DNA of 55,256 nt from Granulosicoccus sp. (GCA_013002205.1 JABDKN010000277.1:1-55256); one strand, 5' to 3'. Positions 26,287 to 36,015 are shown, counted from the stretch's first letter. Notes: generated from the sequence alone by a model not told the origin. Numbers and translations are program-made.

Positions 26287-26895
26287 CGGGATCTTGCCAT
26301 CGTCGATGGCCTTGAGAAAATTCAGGGTCATGCGGGCGGTGGCACCCCAGAGAATTTCGCCATCGAATTCGTTATAGACGATGATCGGATGACGCCGGGC
26401 AGAAAGCGGATCCATCTCAAGGCGTGCGCGCATGGTGAAATTGGCCTGGTCGCGCAGCCAGCTCAGGGGAATGAGGAAGGCTCTTGCTACCTCCGAGCTT
26501 TGCAGGCGCAGGGTAGTGGGCCAGTCGACGACGCCCACGATGGGGGTCACCTGATAATGGCTGATGGTGATATAGGGTCGGATATGCCCGACGATATTGA
26601 CACGCCCGGGATCCACACCGATCTCTTCCTGTGTTTCACGCAGTGCCGCGGCAATGTGTGTCGAATCGCCCGCTTCCAGTCGACCACCCGGGAAGGCGAC
26701 CTGGCCGCTGTGCCTGTCCTGCTTGTTGGCGGCGCGGCGGATGAACAGCACCTGCCATTGATCGTCGTGCTGAACCACCGGAATAAGCACGGCAGCCTGC
26801 TTGAACTGACCGGCAGGCGTCAAAACCGGCACATCCGAGTCATGATGCAATGCATCATCATCGTGCGGTACCACCCTGGTCAGTTTGTCGTGCAT
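26266..26895 (-). CDS. Nudix hydrolase, CoA-pyrophosphatase type
   Basis: A 209-residue protein. The Nudix box is G-G-R-L-E-A-G-D followed by R-E-T-Q-E-E-I-G-V. Upstream is the CoA-hydrolase variant of the neighbouring motif (F-I-R-R, then H-S-G-Q-V-A-F-P-G-G). This matches NudL/YeaB enzymes that split CoA or acyl-CoA into 4'-phosphopantetheine derivatives and 3',5'-ADP. I chose ATG at 26895; another Met at 26949 would overlap the divergent flavin reductase start. Confidence 0.88.
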   Translation of the reverse strand: MHDKLTRVVPHDDDALHHDSDVPVLTPAGQFKQAAVLIPVVQHDDQWQVLFIRRAANKQDRHSGQVAFPGGRLEAGDSTHIAAALRETQEEIGVDPGRVNIVGHIRPYITISHYQVTPIVGVVDWPTTLRLQSSEVARAFLIPLSWLRDQANFTMRARLEMDPLSARRHPIIVYNEFDGEILWGATARMTLNFLKAIDDGKIPLPPGNG

Positions 26896-26943
26896 CACTT
26901 GAGTATAGTGTGAAGTCGTGATCCAACGTTCCCCGGTAATCCC

Positions 26944-27552
26944 ATGCATATCGACATGTCCGACCTGACGCCGGCCGAGACCTACGCGACAATGACCCAG
27001 ACCATCGTGCCGCGCCCGGTGGCCTGGATACTGACAGGGAATGATTCAGGCAATTATAATCTGGCTCCTTTCTCGTATTTCAATGCCATGGGCAGCTCAC
27101 CCCCTGTCGTGGTTCTGTCGGTGGGTGTCAGAGCAGACGGTGAAATCAAGGATACTCGCTACAATCTTGAACGGCGGGCCGACTGTGTCATACACATCGC
27201 ACACCGTGAAATGGCGGCGGCGATGACGGCAAGCTCTGCTACGTCTTCACGCGGTATCTCGGAAGTGGGTGAGCTGGGGCTGGCGACCGCCACGATGCCG
27301 GGCAGTCCCCTGCCGCGACTGGCAGAGTGTCGGGTCGCCTACGCGGCATGCCTGGTCGATACCAGGATGATCAACCAGCAATGGATCGCATTTCTGGAGC
27401 TCACCAACCTGTACCTGGCAGATTCCGTGGTCGGGCAGGACCACAAGGGCAGGGTCAAGGTCATGGCAGACAAACTGGATCCTATAGGTCGACTCGGCGG
27501 CGGAGAGTACGTGATGGCCGGTGACATCGTGTCCATAGAACGACCTGCCTGA
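26944..27552 (+). CDS. Flavin reductase family (FMN-binding split-barrel) protein
   Basis: A 202-residue protein of the flavin reductase-like domain family (PF01613). Early motif P-R-P-V-A-W-I is followed by N-L-A-P-F-S-Y-F-N, the FMN-contact region, and then P-P-V-V-V-L-S-V-G. Many members bind FMN and supply reduced flavin to a partner oxygenase, but others are orphan proteins, and no monooxygenase is nearby. It is possibly cotranscribed with the VTT-domain gene 34 bp downstream. Confidence 0.82.
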   Translation: MHIDMSDLTPAETYATMTQTIVPRPVAWILTGNDSGNYNLAPFSYFNAMGSSPPVVVLSVGVRADGEIKDTRYNLERRADCVIHIAHREMAAAMTASSATSSRGISEVGELGLATATMPGSPLPRLAECRVAYAACLVDTRMINQQWIAFLELTNLYLADSVVGQDHKGRVKVMADKLDPIGRLGGGEYVMAGDIVSIERPA

Positions 27553-27586
27553 GTCGAGATCGAGGGATGTCTGAGACTGCCGGACG

Positions 27587-28255
27587 ATGAAATTGCATTG
27601 GCGCTTGACGCTTGGATTCTCTGCACTCGTGCTGATCCTGCTGCTGTGGGGGCAGTTACCTCTGGCCGAGTGGATCGAACGCTTTCGTGTGTGGATACTG
27701 GATCTGGGTGTCGCCGGAGTCGTCGCCTTCGTGGCCATGTACGTGGGTGTGACTCTGGTACTTGGTCCCACCTCCGCGCTGGCGCTGAGTGCCGGGCTGG
27801 CCTATGGCTTCTGGGGTTTCCCGCTGGTGGTCGTCTCGACCACCCTGGCCGCCAGTGTCGCCTTCCTCATTGGTCGTTATCTGGCCCACGAGCGGGTCAC
27901 AACGTGGATACAGCGGAACCAGCGACTGAGTTCCGTGCATGCAGCGTTCAGTGCGCAGGGCTGGCGGGTGATTCTGCTGCTGAGGTTGTGCCCGCTGATT
28001 CCATACTCCATGCAGAATTATCTGTTCTCCGTCATGCATATTCGATTCGTACCCTATGTACTGGCTACGCTGATCGGCATCATGCCGGGCACTGCACTGG
28101 TTGTGTACATTGGATCTCTAGGCCAGGCAGTCGGCACAGCAGGAACAGGGCAATTGATGATCGTGATTGCCGGCCTGGTCGCGGCCGTCGTCCTGGTCTG
28201 GATTGCCAGCAGACGCGCGCGTGCGCGCCTGGCGGATCGGGCAGGCGGCCGTTGA
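27587..28255 (+). CDS. VTT-domain (TVP38/TMEM64, DedA-superfamily) membrane protein
   Basis: A 222-residue inner-membrane protein. It has the SNARE-associated/VTT core G-L-A-Y-G-F-W-G-F-P near residue 70, G-R-Y-L-A-H at about 101, and the reentrant segment L-R-L-C-P-L-I-P-Y-S-M-Q-N-Y near 128-141. The last hydrophobic segment is near 190-215. Relatives are implicated in lipid scrambling or undecaprenyl-phosphate recycling. The N-terminal segment is a signal anchor. A perfect inverted repeat lies just downstream. Confidence 0.85.
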   Translation: MKLHWRLTLGFSALVLILLLWGQLPLAEWIERFRVWILDLGVAGVVAFVAMYVGVTLVLGPTSALALSAGLAYGFWGFPLVVVSTTLAASVAFLIGRYLAHERVTTWIQRNQRLSSVHAAFSAQGWRVILLLRLCPLIPYSMQNYLFSVMHIRFVPYVLATLIGIMPGTALVVYIGSLGQAVGTAGTGQLMIVIAGLVAAVVLVWIASRRARARLADRAGGR

Positions 28256-28273
28256 TGGGTTATGTTAACTTGA

Positions 28274-28300
28274 CAGTCACCTGATTGACGCAGGTGACTG
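28274..28300. promoter_or_regulatory. Perfect 10-bp inverted repeat before the hybrid kinase gene
   Basis: CAGTCACCTG (28274-28283) is repeated inverted as CAGGTGACTG (28291-28300), separated by 7 bases. It ends 13 bp before the kinase ATG at 28314. There is no T-run, so it may be an operator or an RNA hairpin near the ribosome binding site. Confidence 0.6.
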
Positions 28301-28313
28301 AATAGACGAGTTG

Positions 28314-29945
28314 ATGCCTGGAGACGACCTGCAACCAGAAAACGAACGGCTTCGTCGCGAGCTGGATGAACTCGAACGAGCCAACCGGGAATTGCTGGTC
28401 TACAAACAGCAGCTCGATGCCATCTTAAACAACGCACCCGTTGAGATCTACCTGAAAGATCGTGAGGGACGATACCTGAGAATCAACCGGGAATTTGAAC
28501 GAATCTTCGGGGTAAGGAACGAGGAACTCGTTGGCCTGTTTCCGGCCGATGTGCATGATCCGGAGCTGGCAGTAGCCACTCGACAACATGATCTGCAAGT
28601 GCTGCAGCACGGCGTCGCGATACAGCTTGAACAGGAGGCCCTGCTGGTACACGACCAGCAGTGGCACACCCTGTTGACGATCAAGTTCCCGGTTTTCAAT
28701 GATCAGGGAGAAATCGACGGACTGGGCGCCGTGGTCACCGACATCACAGAACGCAAGCAGCTTGAAGACAGCCTGCGTCGCGCTCAGAGAATGGAGACGG
28801 TGGGTCAGCTCACGGGAGGTATCGCCCACGATTTCAACAATATACTCGGTATCGTCATGGGCAACCTGGAACTCATGGAGAATCTGCTGGCACACGATGA
28901 AAAGTTACTCAGGCTGGTTCAGTCTGCGTACAAGGGGGCCAGTCGTGGTGCAGAGCTGACACATAGACTGCTTGGCTTTTCGCGAACCAGGCCCGGCTTG
29001 GTTAAGTGCGTATCCCTCAACGGACTCATCCGCGCAATGGAGGCACTGCTGGCGAAATCCCTGACGGCATCCATCAGCACCAGAATCAGTCTGCAGGAGG
29101 ATCTGTGGAGTGTGGAAATCGATCCTGGAGAATTTGAGGACGCCATATTGAATCTTTCACTCAACGCGCGTGATGCAATGCCTGCAGGTGGTGAATTAGT
29201 CATCAGCACATCCAACCAGGTCATCGATGACGGACATCCGGACCGGCAGCTGCAGATCAGCTCAGGTGAGTATGTGATGCTGTCCGTTCTTGACAATGGT
29301 CATGGCATGACGCCGGAAGTGAGCAAGAGGGCGACCGAGCCATTCTTTACCACCAAGGGGGCAAGCGGGGGAACGGGTCTTGGTCTGAGCATGGTTTACG
29401 GTTTCCTCCATCGCTCAGGGGGCCAACTGGAGATCATTTCTGCCCCTGGTGAAGGATGCGAGGTGAGACTGTATTTGCCGCGCGCCGGGCGGGAGGTCGA
29501 CACCGCACCGGCTGACAGCCGGACATCAGAGCTGCAATACGGGTACGAGACCATACTGATCGTTGATGATGAAACCGCACTGGTCGACATCGCCGTGTCA
29601 AACCTGCGTGATCTCGGCTATGAAACGTTCACGGCCAGTGACAGCCAGGCGGCGCTGGAGCTGCTCGAGGCTAACGCCAATATCGATCTGTTGTTTGCCG
29701 ATGTGATCATGCCTGGCGCGATGAACGGCTATGAACTGGCGATGGCCGCTCGCCAGGTCTGTCCAGCGCTGAAGGTGCTGATTACCAGCGGGTTCACCAG
29801 TAATGATGACATGCCAATGGCTGCCGAAGCGGAATACAGGGCCGGGTTGCTGGACAATCTCCTGCGAAAACCGTACGACAAGGCCAGCCTGTCGACTGCC
29901 GTACGGCGAGTTCTCGATCGGGAAGACACTCAGCGCTCGATGTGA
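28314..29945 (+). CDS. Hybrid sensor histidine kinase (PAS-HisKA-HATPase-REC)
   Basis: A 543-residue soluble sensor without transmembrane segments. A short coiled coil (about 5-36) precedes a PAS domain (about 35-150), then a HisKA domain with G-G-I-A-H-D-F-N-N (His172). The HATPase part has N-A-R-D-A-M-P, D-N-G-H-G-M and G-G-T-G-L-G-L-S motifs. A C-terminal receiver (about 410-535) has phosphoacceptor Asp463 in F-A-D-V-I-M-P-G. His172 lies in an AHDFNN-type box seen in hybrid kinases of the NtrB-like group. The stop overlaps the GTG start of an AEC transporter (GTGA), which suggests the two are made together. Confidence 0.9.
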   Translation: MPGDDLQPENERLRRELDELERANRELLVYKQQLDAILNNAPVEIYLKDREGRYLRINREFERIFGVRNEELVGLFPADVHDPELAVATRQHDLQVLQHGVAIQLEQEALLVHDQQWHTLLTIKFPVFNDQGEIDGLGAVVTDITERKQLEDSLRRAQRMETVGQLTGGIAHDFNNILGIVMGNLELMENLLAHDEKLLRLVQSAYKGASRGAELTHRLLGFSRTRPGLVKCVSLNGLIRAMEALLAKSLTASISTRISLQEDLWSVEIDPGEFEDAILNLSLNARDAMPAGGELVISTSNQVIDDGHPDRQLQISSGEYVMLSVLDNGHGMTPEVSKRATEPFFTTKGASGGTGLGLSMVYGFLHRSGGQLEIISAPGEGCEVRLYLPRAGREVDTAPADSRTSELQYGYETILIVDDETALVDIAVSNLRDLGYETFTASDSQAALELLEANANIDLLFADVIMPGAMNGYELAMAARQVCPALKVLITSGFTSNDDMPMAAEAEYRAGLLDNLLRKPYDKASLSTAVRRVLDREDTQRSM

Positions 29946-30853
29946 ATACGCTGGTCTCCCTGCTGCCCGATTTCGGCATCATAGCCGTTGGCGCCCTGAT
30001 CGGATCGCGTATCGCACTGGCGAGCTGGTTGCAGATCGACAAACTGTGTTACTACCTGTTCTACCCCGCCCTGCTGTTTGCGGCGGCATCGCAACGCCCG
30101 ATTGCTGCAGAAGCGCTGGTGCAGACCGGACTGCTGGCGTGTGCCATCGTCACGGCCGGATTTCTGCTGGTGCTCTGCGCAGGCTCGCTCTCCAGAGGGT
30201 ATTCACGCAGTACCCGGGCTGGCGTGTCGCAAAATGCCTGGCGCTTCAATACTGCACTCGGGTTCGTTGCTGTTTCAGCCCTGCCCGCCGAAGCCGCCAG
30301 CGTGCTGGCCATCATCGTCGGTCTGGCCATTCCATTGGCCAATCTCTACGCGGTGTTGGCCATGACCCGCGAGCAATCGGATTCGCGATGGAGACGACTG
30401 TCGGAAATCGCCTTGAATCCGTTCCTGCTGGCAAGCCTTGCCGGAATTACCGTCGGTCTGGTCGGCAAGCCGTTGCCACCGATGGCCTCGGCCTTTGTCA
30501 ACAGGCTGGCCGATGCTGCTATTCCAGTTGTTCTATTGTCACTGGGTGCTGCACTTCGACAGTTCCGCATCTGGCCACCTGATCGCTACGCCCTGGCCAT
30601 CATCGGTATCAAGCTGCTGGCGCTGCCTGCGCTCGTCGGGTCGGTTGTGCTGCTGGGTGATTACCGCGGAATATTGCCAGCGACATTACTCATTTTCTCG
30701 GCGTTGCCCACCGCTTCCGCAGCCCATGTACTGGCGGCTCGTTATGGTGCGGATCGTTCGCAGGTGGCGACGGTGGTCATGCAGTCGACAACCATGGGCT
30801 TGCTGACTTTACCGCTGTGGACGGCGCTGGCATTACGCATCGCCGGCGTCTGA
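29942..30853 (+). CDS. AEC (auxin efflux carrier) family transporter
   Basis: A 303-residue membrane protein with about ten predicted segments in two inverted halves. The start is GTG at 29942, overlapping the kinase stop by four bases. Family features are G-L-A-I-P-L-A-N near residue 120 and a late segment P-T-A-S-A-A-H-V-L-A, where polar helix breaks typical of the BART/bile-acid-like fold occur. Bacterial AEC proteins export or exchange small carboxylates and amino acids. Coupling to a sensor kinase suggests a regulated transport response. Substrate is unknown. Confidence 0.82.
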   Translation: MNTLVSLLPDFGIIAVGALIGSRIALASWLQIDKLCYYLFYPALLFAAASQRPIAAEALVQTGLLACAIVTAGFLLVLCAGSLSRGYSRSTRAGVSQNAWRFNTALGFVAVSALPAEAASVLAIIVGLAIPLANLYAVLAMTREQSDSRWRRLSEIALNPFLLASLAGITVGLVGKPLPPMASAFVNRLADAAIPVVLLSLGAALRQFRIWPPDRYALAIIGIKLLALPALVGSVVLLGDYRGILPATLLIFSALPTASAAHVLAARYGADRSQVATVVMQSTTMGLLTLPLWTALALRIAGV

Positions 30854-30935
30854 CGCTCGCTCGCCAGTTTCCAATGGCGCTACGCAGCCGAAGAAGTTAG
30901 GCTTCCCCTTACGAATAGAGCAGGAGAATGCCTTC

Positions 30936-32630
30936 ATGAAACCACCCCTGTATGCAGCCACAATGGGGATAGTCATTATCACCCTGGCACTTGTCAATCA
31001 CGTCCACGCAGAGCAGACACTGACCCGCATCGCCACGATGCCCGATGGTGCCGAAGTGACAGGCCTGTCCACCACGGCTCTGGGCGATATCCTGCTCAAC
31101 GCCCAGCATCCGGGCGGCAAGAACACGTTCAGGGATGATGCACCACCGGCACTGCTGGGCTATCTGCACGGGTTCGATGCAGCCAGTTTTACCGCTGGCA
31201 GTATGGCGGTGCCCGAAGAGGGGCAGCGGGATGGCGTCTCCGTTGCCGACGGTCAATACATCATTCTTGGCAAAGCCGGTGATGCGCTGGGTTCCGGACA
31301 GGTACTGGGGGGTGTCTATGATGTCAAAGGCGATCTGATGTATATCTCCAACGCGCCTGATTTCAATGGCTTCGTGCCAACGGGTGCCAATTCCGCCTTG
31401 CTGTACACCGCCTGGGAGGGAGCCGGACGCAACGGCATAGGTGCCCTCAGCCGCCTTGCCTTGAACCGGGTCGACGGCAAATGGCAGGCGGATCACGACC
31501 AGTCGAAAATGGTGGATCTCTCATCGGTAGATGGCGGCTTCGTGTTGTGCTCCGGCATCCTGACACCCTGGGGAACACCGCTACTGGCAGAAGAGTATTT
31601 CTTCTACAACACGGCGGTCTGGAATCATCCGGACAATCACGACGACGATGAGCGCGCCAGTTTTCAGGATGGCAACGACAACAGCTATATCAAGCCGAAG
31701 AATGTCAGTGACTACCTGGGCAGAATGTCCAATCCATATCGCTACGGATACATGATCGAGATAAACCAGCCTGCATCCGCTAATGAGCAGCCGCTGAAAC
31801 ACTACGCAACCGGGAGGCTGTCACATGAGACGGCGGCCATCATGCCGGACATGAAAACCGTATACATGAGCGATGATGATTCCGCCGCCTACAGTGACAG
31901 CAAATACAACACCGCATCCGGCGGTGTGCTGTTCAAGTTCGTTGCCCGGCAAAAGGGAGACTTGTCAGCCGGTACACTGTACGCGGCAAAACTTGTACAG
32001 GACGATGAGGATGATGCCGAAAGGGCCGGCTTCGATGTCACCTGGATAGAGCTTGGCAGTGGTAACAACGAACAGATAGCGCTGTGGATTGCCGAGTACG
32101 ATACGGTCACTGTCGATGACTACGTGGATGGACAGAGCAGCTATATCTCGGACGAAGAGATAATCGCCTACGCAAATGGCCAGGCCGCTGATGCACGTGC
32201 GGCATTCCTGGAGAGCCGCAGGACGGCTGCCGCCATGGGTGCAAGCAACGAATGGGACAAGCTCGAGGGCGTTACCGCGGTGGGCAATACGGTCTACCTG
32301 TCTGCATCCAGCCTGTCTGTCACCATGGACAAAAGCTGGGGGCATAAACACTGGTCCAGCGGGGAAATGGATCTGCACGATGGGGGTGACATCGCACTGA
32401 CTGCAGAAAGCTGCGGGGGTACCTACATTGCACGGACCGGTGCGGATTACGACATTACCCGAATCGATCCCTACGTCATTGGTAAAACGACTGCTGATGG
32501 GCGCTGTGATGAGGACAGGCCTGCCAACCCGGACAATATTCTCGCGCTGAGCGATGGCACTTTATTGATCGGTGAGGATGCCGGCGCCAAGAAGCACTCG
32601 GTCGATATGCTCTGGATGGTGAAGCAGTGA
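30936..32630 (+). CDS. Exported PhoX-like (DUF839) protein
   Basis: A 564-residue secreted protein. The N-terminal hydrophobic signal peptide ends near residue 25 (V-H-A before E-Q-T-L-T-R); no twin-arginine is visible. The PhoX/DUF839 beta-propeller is indicated by W-G-T-P-L-L-A-E-E-Y near 210-220, G-R-L-S-H-E-T-A near 290, Y-M-S-D-D-D-S near 310, and N-P-D-N-I with L-I-G-E-D near the end. PhoX enzymes are Ca/Fe alkaline phosphatases, but members lacking the Tat signal and some metal ligands may have other roles. It has its own promoter region and appears monocistronic. A phosphatase role is plausible but not shown. Confidence 0.78.
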   Translation: MKPPLYAATMGIVIITLALVNHVHAEQTLTRIATMPDGAEVTGLSTTALGDILLNAQHPGGKNTFRDDAPPALLGYLHGFDAASFTAGSMAVPEEGQRDGVSVADGQYIILGKAGDALGSGQVLGGVYDVKGDLMYISNAPDFNGFVPTGANSALLYTAWEGAGRNGIGALSRLALNRVDGKWQADHDQSKMVDLSSVDGGFVLCSGILTPWGTPLLAEEYFFYNTAVWNHPDNHDDDERASFQDGNDNSYIKPKNVSDYLGRMSNPYRYGYMIEINQPASANEQPLKHYATGRLSHETAAIMPDMKTVYMSDDDSAAYSDSKYNTASGGVLFKFVARQKGDLSAGTLYAAKLVQDDEDDAERAGFDVTWIELGSGNNEQIALWIAEYDTVTVDDYVDGQSSYISDEEIIAYANGQAADARAAFLESRRTAAAMGASNEWDKLEGVTAVGNTVYLSASSLSVTMDKSWGHKHWSSGEMDLHDGGDIALTAESCGGTYIARTGADYDITRIDPYVIGKTTADGRCDEDRPANPDNILALSDGTLLIGEDAGAKKHSVDMLWMVKQ

Positions 32631-32712
32631 GCTCATTCAGGTGGGTGTGGCGGTGCCTTTGCGACGGTAGGCTGTGGTTCCGGAAATGCCTGACCCGACG
32701 AGCGTGCCCGTC

Positions 32713-33912
32713 TCAGCCAAACTCGTCCTTGTAGATGTGGGTATCCTGCACACCTGCAGCATGCAGCTCATCGACGACGGCCCGGATCATCAATGGCGGG
32801 CCGCACAGGTAGTAGTCGCAACTGGCGGGAACAGGGTGTGCATCGAGAAACTGTTTTCTCAGCACGGTATGGATGAATCCCTGTTCTCCGCTCCATGAGG
32901 GATCCGGCTCGGACAAGGCCGGCGTCCATGAAAAGCCGTTTTCAGCTGCACTCAGGGAGTCGAACTCCTCGCGATACAAAAGATCAGCCTGTGTGCGTGC
33001 ACCGTAATAGAAATTCATGGGCAGCGCATGCTGGCGAGCAGTCTGGCGGTGAATCATCGAGCGCAGTGGCGCCATGCCCACACCGCCGCCAACGAAGACC
33101 AGCTCGCGTGATTCATCCACGATGCGAAACCCCCTGTGGGGCCCTGATAATTCAACCCTGTCACCTGGCCGCCGGGTGCACAGGTAGCTCGATACCACGC
33201 CAGGTGCGACGCCGGGGGCAGGCGGCAGGGCGAGCCGGATCATCAGGATGACGGACTGCGTATCTTCCGGGCGATTGGCCAGAGAATACGCACGGGTTTG
33301 AGGGTGTTCCGAGCGCACACCCAGCTGACTGATGTTCAGGGACTGCCAGGCAGCACGGTGCGTATCTCCCGGGTCCACATCCTTCAGCAGGGTGGTGCCT
33401 GCCGGTGCGGTGAGCTGCATGAAGTCTCCGGATTCGAACTGAAAGGGTTGTGTGTCAGCGGCCAGCTCTATCTCGTGTATCAGGGGTGACAGCGAACGGT
33501 TGCACACTACCCGGGCTTGCCAGGAGCTGGTCGACAGCACCTCGTCCGCCAGCGTGATCTCGATATCGGTCCGCAGGCTCAACTGACAGGCAAGTCGTTC
33601 ACCGGACCTGATCTGGTCAGGGTTCAGCAGGGCCTTGTCTATCGGTGTCGGTGGCGGTGCTGTGTGTGTGAGGTGCACATGGCACAGTCCACAGGTGCCG
33701 GCTCCGGCACAGGCAGAGGGCAGATGAATATCGCACTCATTCAGGGCCTGCAGTAGTTTCTGGCCAAAGTGTCCGGTGATTTGCCTGTCGCTGTTGAGCC
33801 TGATGGCGATGGGTCTGTCGGGTACCAGCCAGCGGCGTGCCAGTAGAATGAACAGTGCCAGCAGAGTGGCAAATGCCACAAACAGCAGTAACGAATAGAC
33901 TATCGTGGACAT
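32713..33912 (-). CDS. nqrF: Na+-translocating NADH:quinone reductase subunit F
   Basis: A 399-residue subunit that takes electrons from NADH. It has one N-terminal membrane anchor (5-27), then a 2Fe-2S ferredoxin domain with C68, C74, C77 and C109 (A-C-A-G-A-G-T-C-G-L-C, then A-C-Q). FAD binding is indicated by R-A-Y-S-L-A-N and the NADH site by G-G-G-V-G-M-A-P-L-R-S. All redox ligands expected from Vibrio NqrF are intact. It is the last gene of the nqr operon, 2 bp after nqrE. No apbE or nqrM gene follows, although NqrB/C flavinylation and Nqr assembly normally need them, so these may lie elsewhere. Confidence 0.93.
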   Translation of the reverse strand: MSTIVYSLLLFVAFATLLALFILLARRWLVPDRPIAIRLNSDRQITGHFGQKLLQALNECDIHLPSACAGAGTCGLCHVHLTHTAPPPTPIDKALLNPDQIRSGERLACQLSLRTDIEITLADEVLSTSSWQARVVCNRSLSPLIHEIELAADTQPFQFESGDFMQLTAPAGTTLLKDVDPGDTHRAAWQSLNISQLGVRSEHPQTRAYSLANRPEDTQSVILMIRLALPPAPGVAPGVVSSYLCTRRPGDRVELSGPHRGFRIVDESRELVFVGGGVGMAPLRSMIHRQTARQHALPMNFYYGARTQADLLYREEFDSLSAAENGFSWTPALSEPDPSWSGEQGFIHTVLRKQFLDAHPVPASCDYYLCGPPLMIRAVVDELHAAGVQDTHIYKDEFG

Positions 33913-33914
33913 GG

Positions 33915-34511
33915 TCAGCCAGCCCCGGCCAGACTGGCAAATCCCAGGGACAACAGTCCGGTGACGATGAAGCTGATGCCAAGTCCCCGGAGGCCTTCGG
34001 GTATGCGGCTGAATTCGAGTCTTTCGCGGATGGCCGCCAGCATGATGACGGCCAGCGCCCAGCCGATCCCGCTGCCGATGCCATAGACTGCGCTCTCTGC
34101 GAGTGTGTACTGCCGCTCGACCATGAACAGGCTGCCGCCGAGAATGGCACAGTTGACGGTGATCAGTGGCAGGAAGACGCCCAGGGCATCAAACAGCTCG
34201 GGTACGTACCGGTACAGCAGCATCTCGAGAACCTGCACGACGGCTGCGATCAGGCCGATGGCACAGACCAGTGTCAGAAAGGACAGATCGAGCTCGGGAA
34301 GCCCCCAGCCGGCCAGGGCGCCTGGACGCAGAAAATGGGTGTAGACGAGCTGATTCAGCGGCAGTGTCAACCCCAGCACCACGATCATGCAGATGCCCAG
34401 CCCGACGGCCGTCGCCACACGCCTGGATACGGCCAGGAAGGTACACATGCCGAGGAAGAAGGCCAGTGCAAGATTGTCGGCAACGATGGCCGTCACGAAC
34501 AGCTCGGTCAC
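33915..34511 (-). CDS. nqrE: Nqr subunit E
   Basis: A 198-residue membrane subunit with six predicted helices. The two Cys that help bind the intramembrane iron centre with NqrD are conserved: [10 protein letters not shown] near residue 23, and V-N-C-A-I-L-G-G near 119. The start is GTG at 34511, overlapping the nqrD stop (GTGA). Length is standard. Confidence 0.95.
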   Translation of the reverse strand: MTELFVTAIVADNLALAFFLGMCTFLAVSRRVATAVGLGICMIVVLGLTLPLNQLVYTHFLRPGALAGWGLPELDLSFLTLVCAIGLIAAVVQVLEMLLYRYVPELFDALGVFLPLITVNCAILGGSLFMVERQYTLAESAVYGIGSGIGWALAVIMLAAIRERLEFSRIPEGLRGLGISFIVTGLLSLGFASLAGAG

Positions 34512-35185
34512 GGGCGTTGCCTCCCTTCCTGCGCCTGGGTGATGACCAGATGGCTGTCATGGTCCGGCAACTCCACACTGTCAGCGTCGTCCCGCCGATG
34601 GCCCAGCCAGACCAGTAGTCCGATGATGAAAAAAGCACTGGGTGCCTTGAGTAAAAAGGACAGGGGTTCGAACCAGCCACCTTCGCTGGCAAGTGGCAGA
34701 ATGGCGTAACCCATGAGCGACCCGCTGCCACCGAGCTCCCGTATACTCGCCACGATGATCAGTACAAGACTGTAGCCTGCACTGTTGCCCATGGCATCGA
34801 GCAGGCTGCGCCCAACCGGTTGTTTCATCGCAAACGCCTCTGCACGCCCCAGTACCAGGCAATTGGTCACAATCAGAGACACAAAGACGGACAGGCGCAC
34901 GCTGATGTCGTAGACATAGGCCTTCAGCAACAGGTCCACGACAATGACCAGTGAAGCGATGATGGTGATCTGGATGATCAACCGGGTTGAATTGGGAATG
35001 TGATGGCGCAGGGCGCTGATGATCGTACTGGCGGCGCATAGCACCACGCTCAGGGCTGCACACATGGTCAGGGCCGTGGTCAGTGATGTGGTCACAGCCA
35101 GTGCCGAGCAGATGCCCAGCACCTGCACGGTCACTGGATTGTTTCGACGCAGTGGTGCCCGCATCAGGCTCGCTGGTGATTTCAT
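34508..35185 (-). CDS. nqrD: Nqr subunit D
   Basis: A 225-residue membrane subunit. The Cys residues for the iron centre are seen in V-L-G-I-C-S-A-L near residue 26 and V-T-N-C-L-V-L-G near 110. I chose ATG at 35185 because it overlaps the nqrC stop by one base (TGATG); a GTG two codons upstream (35191) is possible. The C-terminal tail beyond about residue 205 is hydrophilic. Confidence 0.94.
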   Translation of the reverse strand: MKSPASLMRAPLRRNNPVTVQVLGICSALAVTTSLTTALTMCAALSVVLCAASTIISALRHHIPNSTRLIIQITIIASLVIVVDLLLKAYVYDISVRLSVFVSLIVTNCLVLGRAEAFAMKQPVGRSLLDAMGNSAGYSLVLIIVASIRELGGSGSLMGYAILPLASEGGWFEPLSFLLKAPSAFFIIGLLVWLGHRRDDADSVELPDHDSHLVITQAQEGRQRP

Positions 35186-36015
35186 CAGCACGGATCTCCA
35201 CGTCGCAGGTGCTGCAGCAATGGCCCGAAACCCAGGTCGGACATCCAGAAACGCACCATGTTGCTCACGCCCTGACTGGTACGCGTTGCCCCCGAAATAC
35301 CGTCAACCTGATTGGGCGAGCCATCTGCGTTCCTGACCACGCGAATCGCCACCTGATCGTTTTCGTCCAGAATCTGCTTGCCACTCCAGGACTGTTGCCA
35401 CTGCGGATTCTCTATGCGGCTTCCAATACCCGGTGTTTCACCCTGTTCGCTGATCGCCAGGGCGACGATGGTGTTCAGATCCGCCGCCAGTACCAGCCAT
35501 GCGTGCAGGGTTGACTGGTAGCCTGGACCGGAAACGGGCAGAATGGCCATTTGCAGCCTCTCCCTGTCATAGAGTAGATCCACCTTCGCGAAATGCGCTC
35601 GGCGACTGGGCATCATTGTCACATCACCGTCAGCTGCGCTCAGCTCACGACTCTGGGAGGGCTCCTCCAGAGCCTTGCGCGCATCGAAGGCGTCGGCATC
35701 CATTCCCGCTACGAAACAACCTGTGTCAAGTTCCACGATCCGGCTCTGCAGCGAATCCGCCGTGCTGGACAGGACGATGCTCTGCAGCTGCGGAATCGAT
35801 TCGATGAGCCTGGCCATGCTGGCCTGACGTGCCGCCTGCAGATGGGCGGCATGACGCGGTTGCAGCAGGACGGCGGCAGTCGCTACCAGCAAGGCGCATA
35901 GGCCGGCCACGGTTGCAGTGGCGATGACATTGCGCACGACCCCATCGGGCGGCCGTCCTGTGAGGTGGCTGTGCTCGGGAGAGCCGAGCCTGTCTGTCAT
36001 GTGCCGCTCAGACAT
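35185..36015 (-). CDS. nqrC: Nqr subunit C
   Basis: A 276-residue subunit with one N-terminal membrane anchor (about 27-50) and a periplasmic FMN domain. The covalent FMN attachment motif is intact: D-G-I-S-G-A-T-R-T-S (238-247), Thr244 being the acceptor. Q-G-E-T-P-G-I-G near 191 also matches the family. It is slightly longer than Vibrio NqrC owing to the N-terminus. The start at 36015 overlaps nqrB by 8 bp; Met at 36000 is the alternative. Confidence 0.93.
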   Translation of the reverse strand: MSERHMTDRLGSPEHSHLTGRPPDGVVRNVIATATVAGLCALLVATAAVLLQPRHAAHLQAARQASMARLIESIPQLQSIVLSSTADSLQSRIVELDTGCFVAGMDADAFDARKALEEPSQSRELSAADGDVTMMPSRRAHFAKVDLLYDRERLQMAILPVSGPGYQSTLHAWLVLAADLNTIVALAISEQGETPGIGSRIENPQWQQSWSGKQILDENDQVAIRVVRNADGSPNQVDGISGATRTSQGVSNMVRFWMSDLGFGPLLQHLRRGDPC

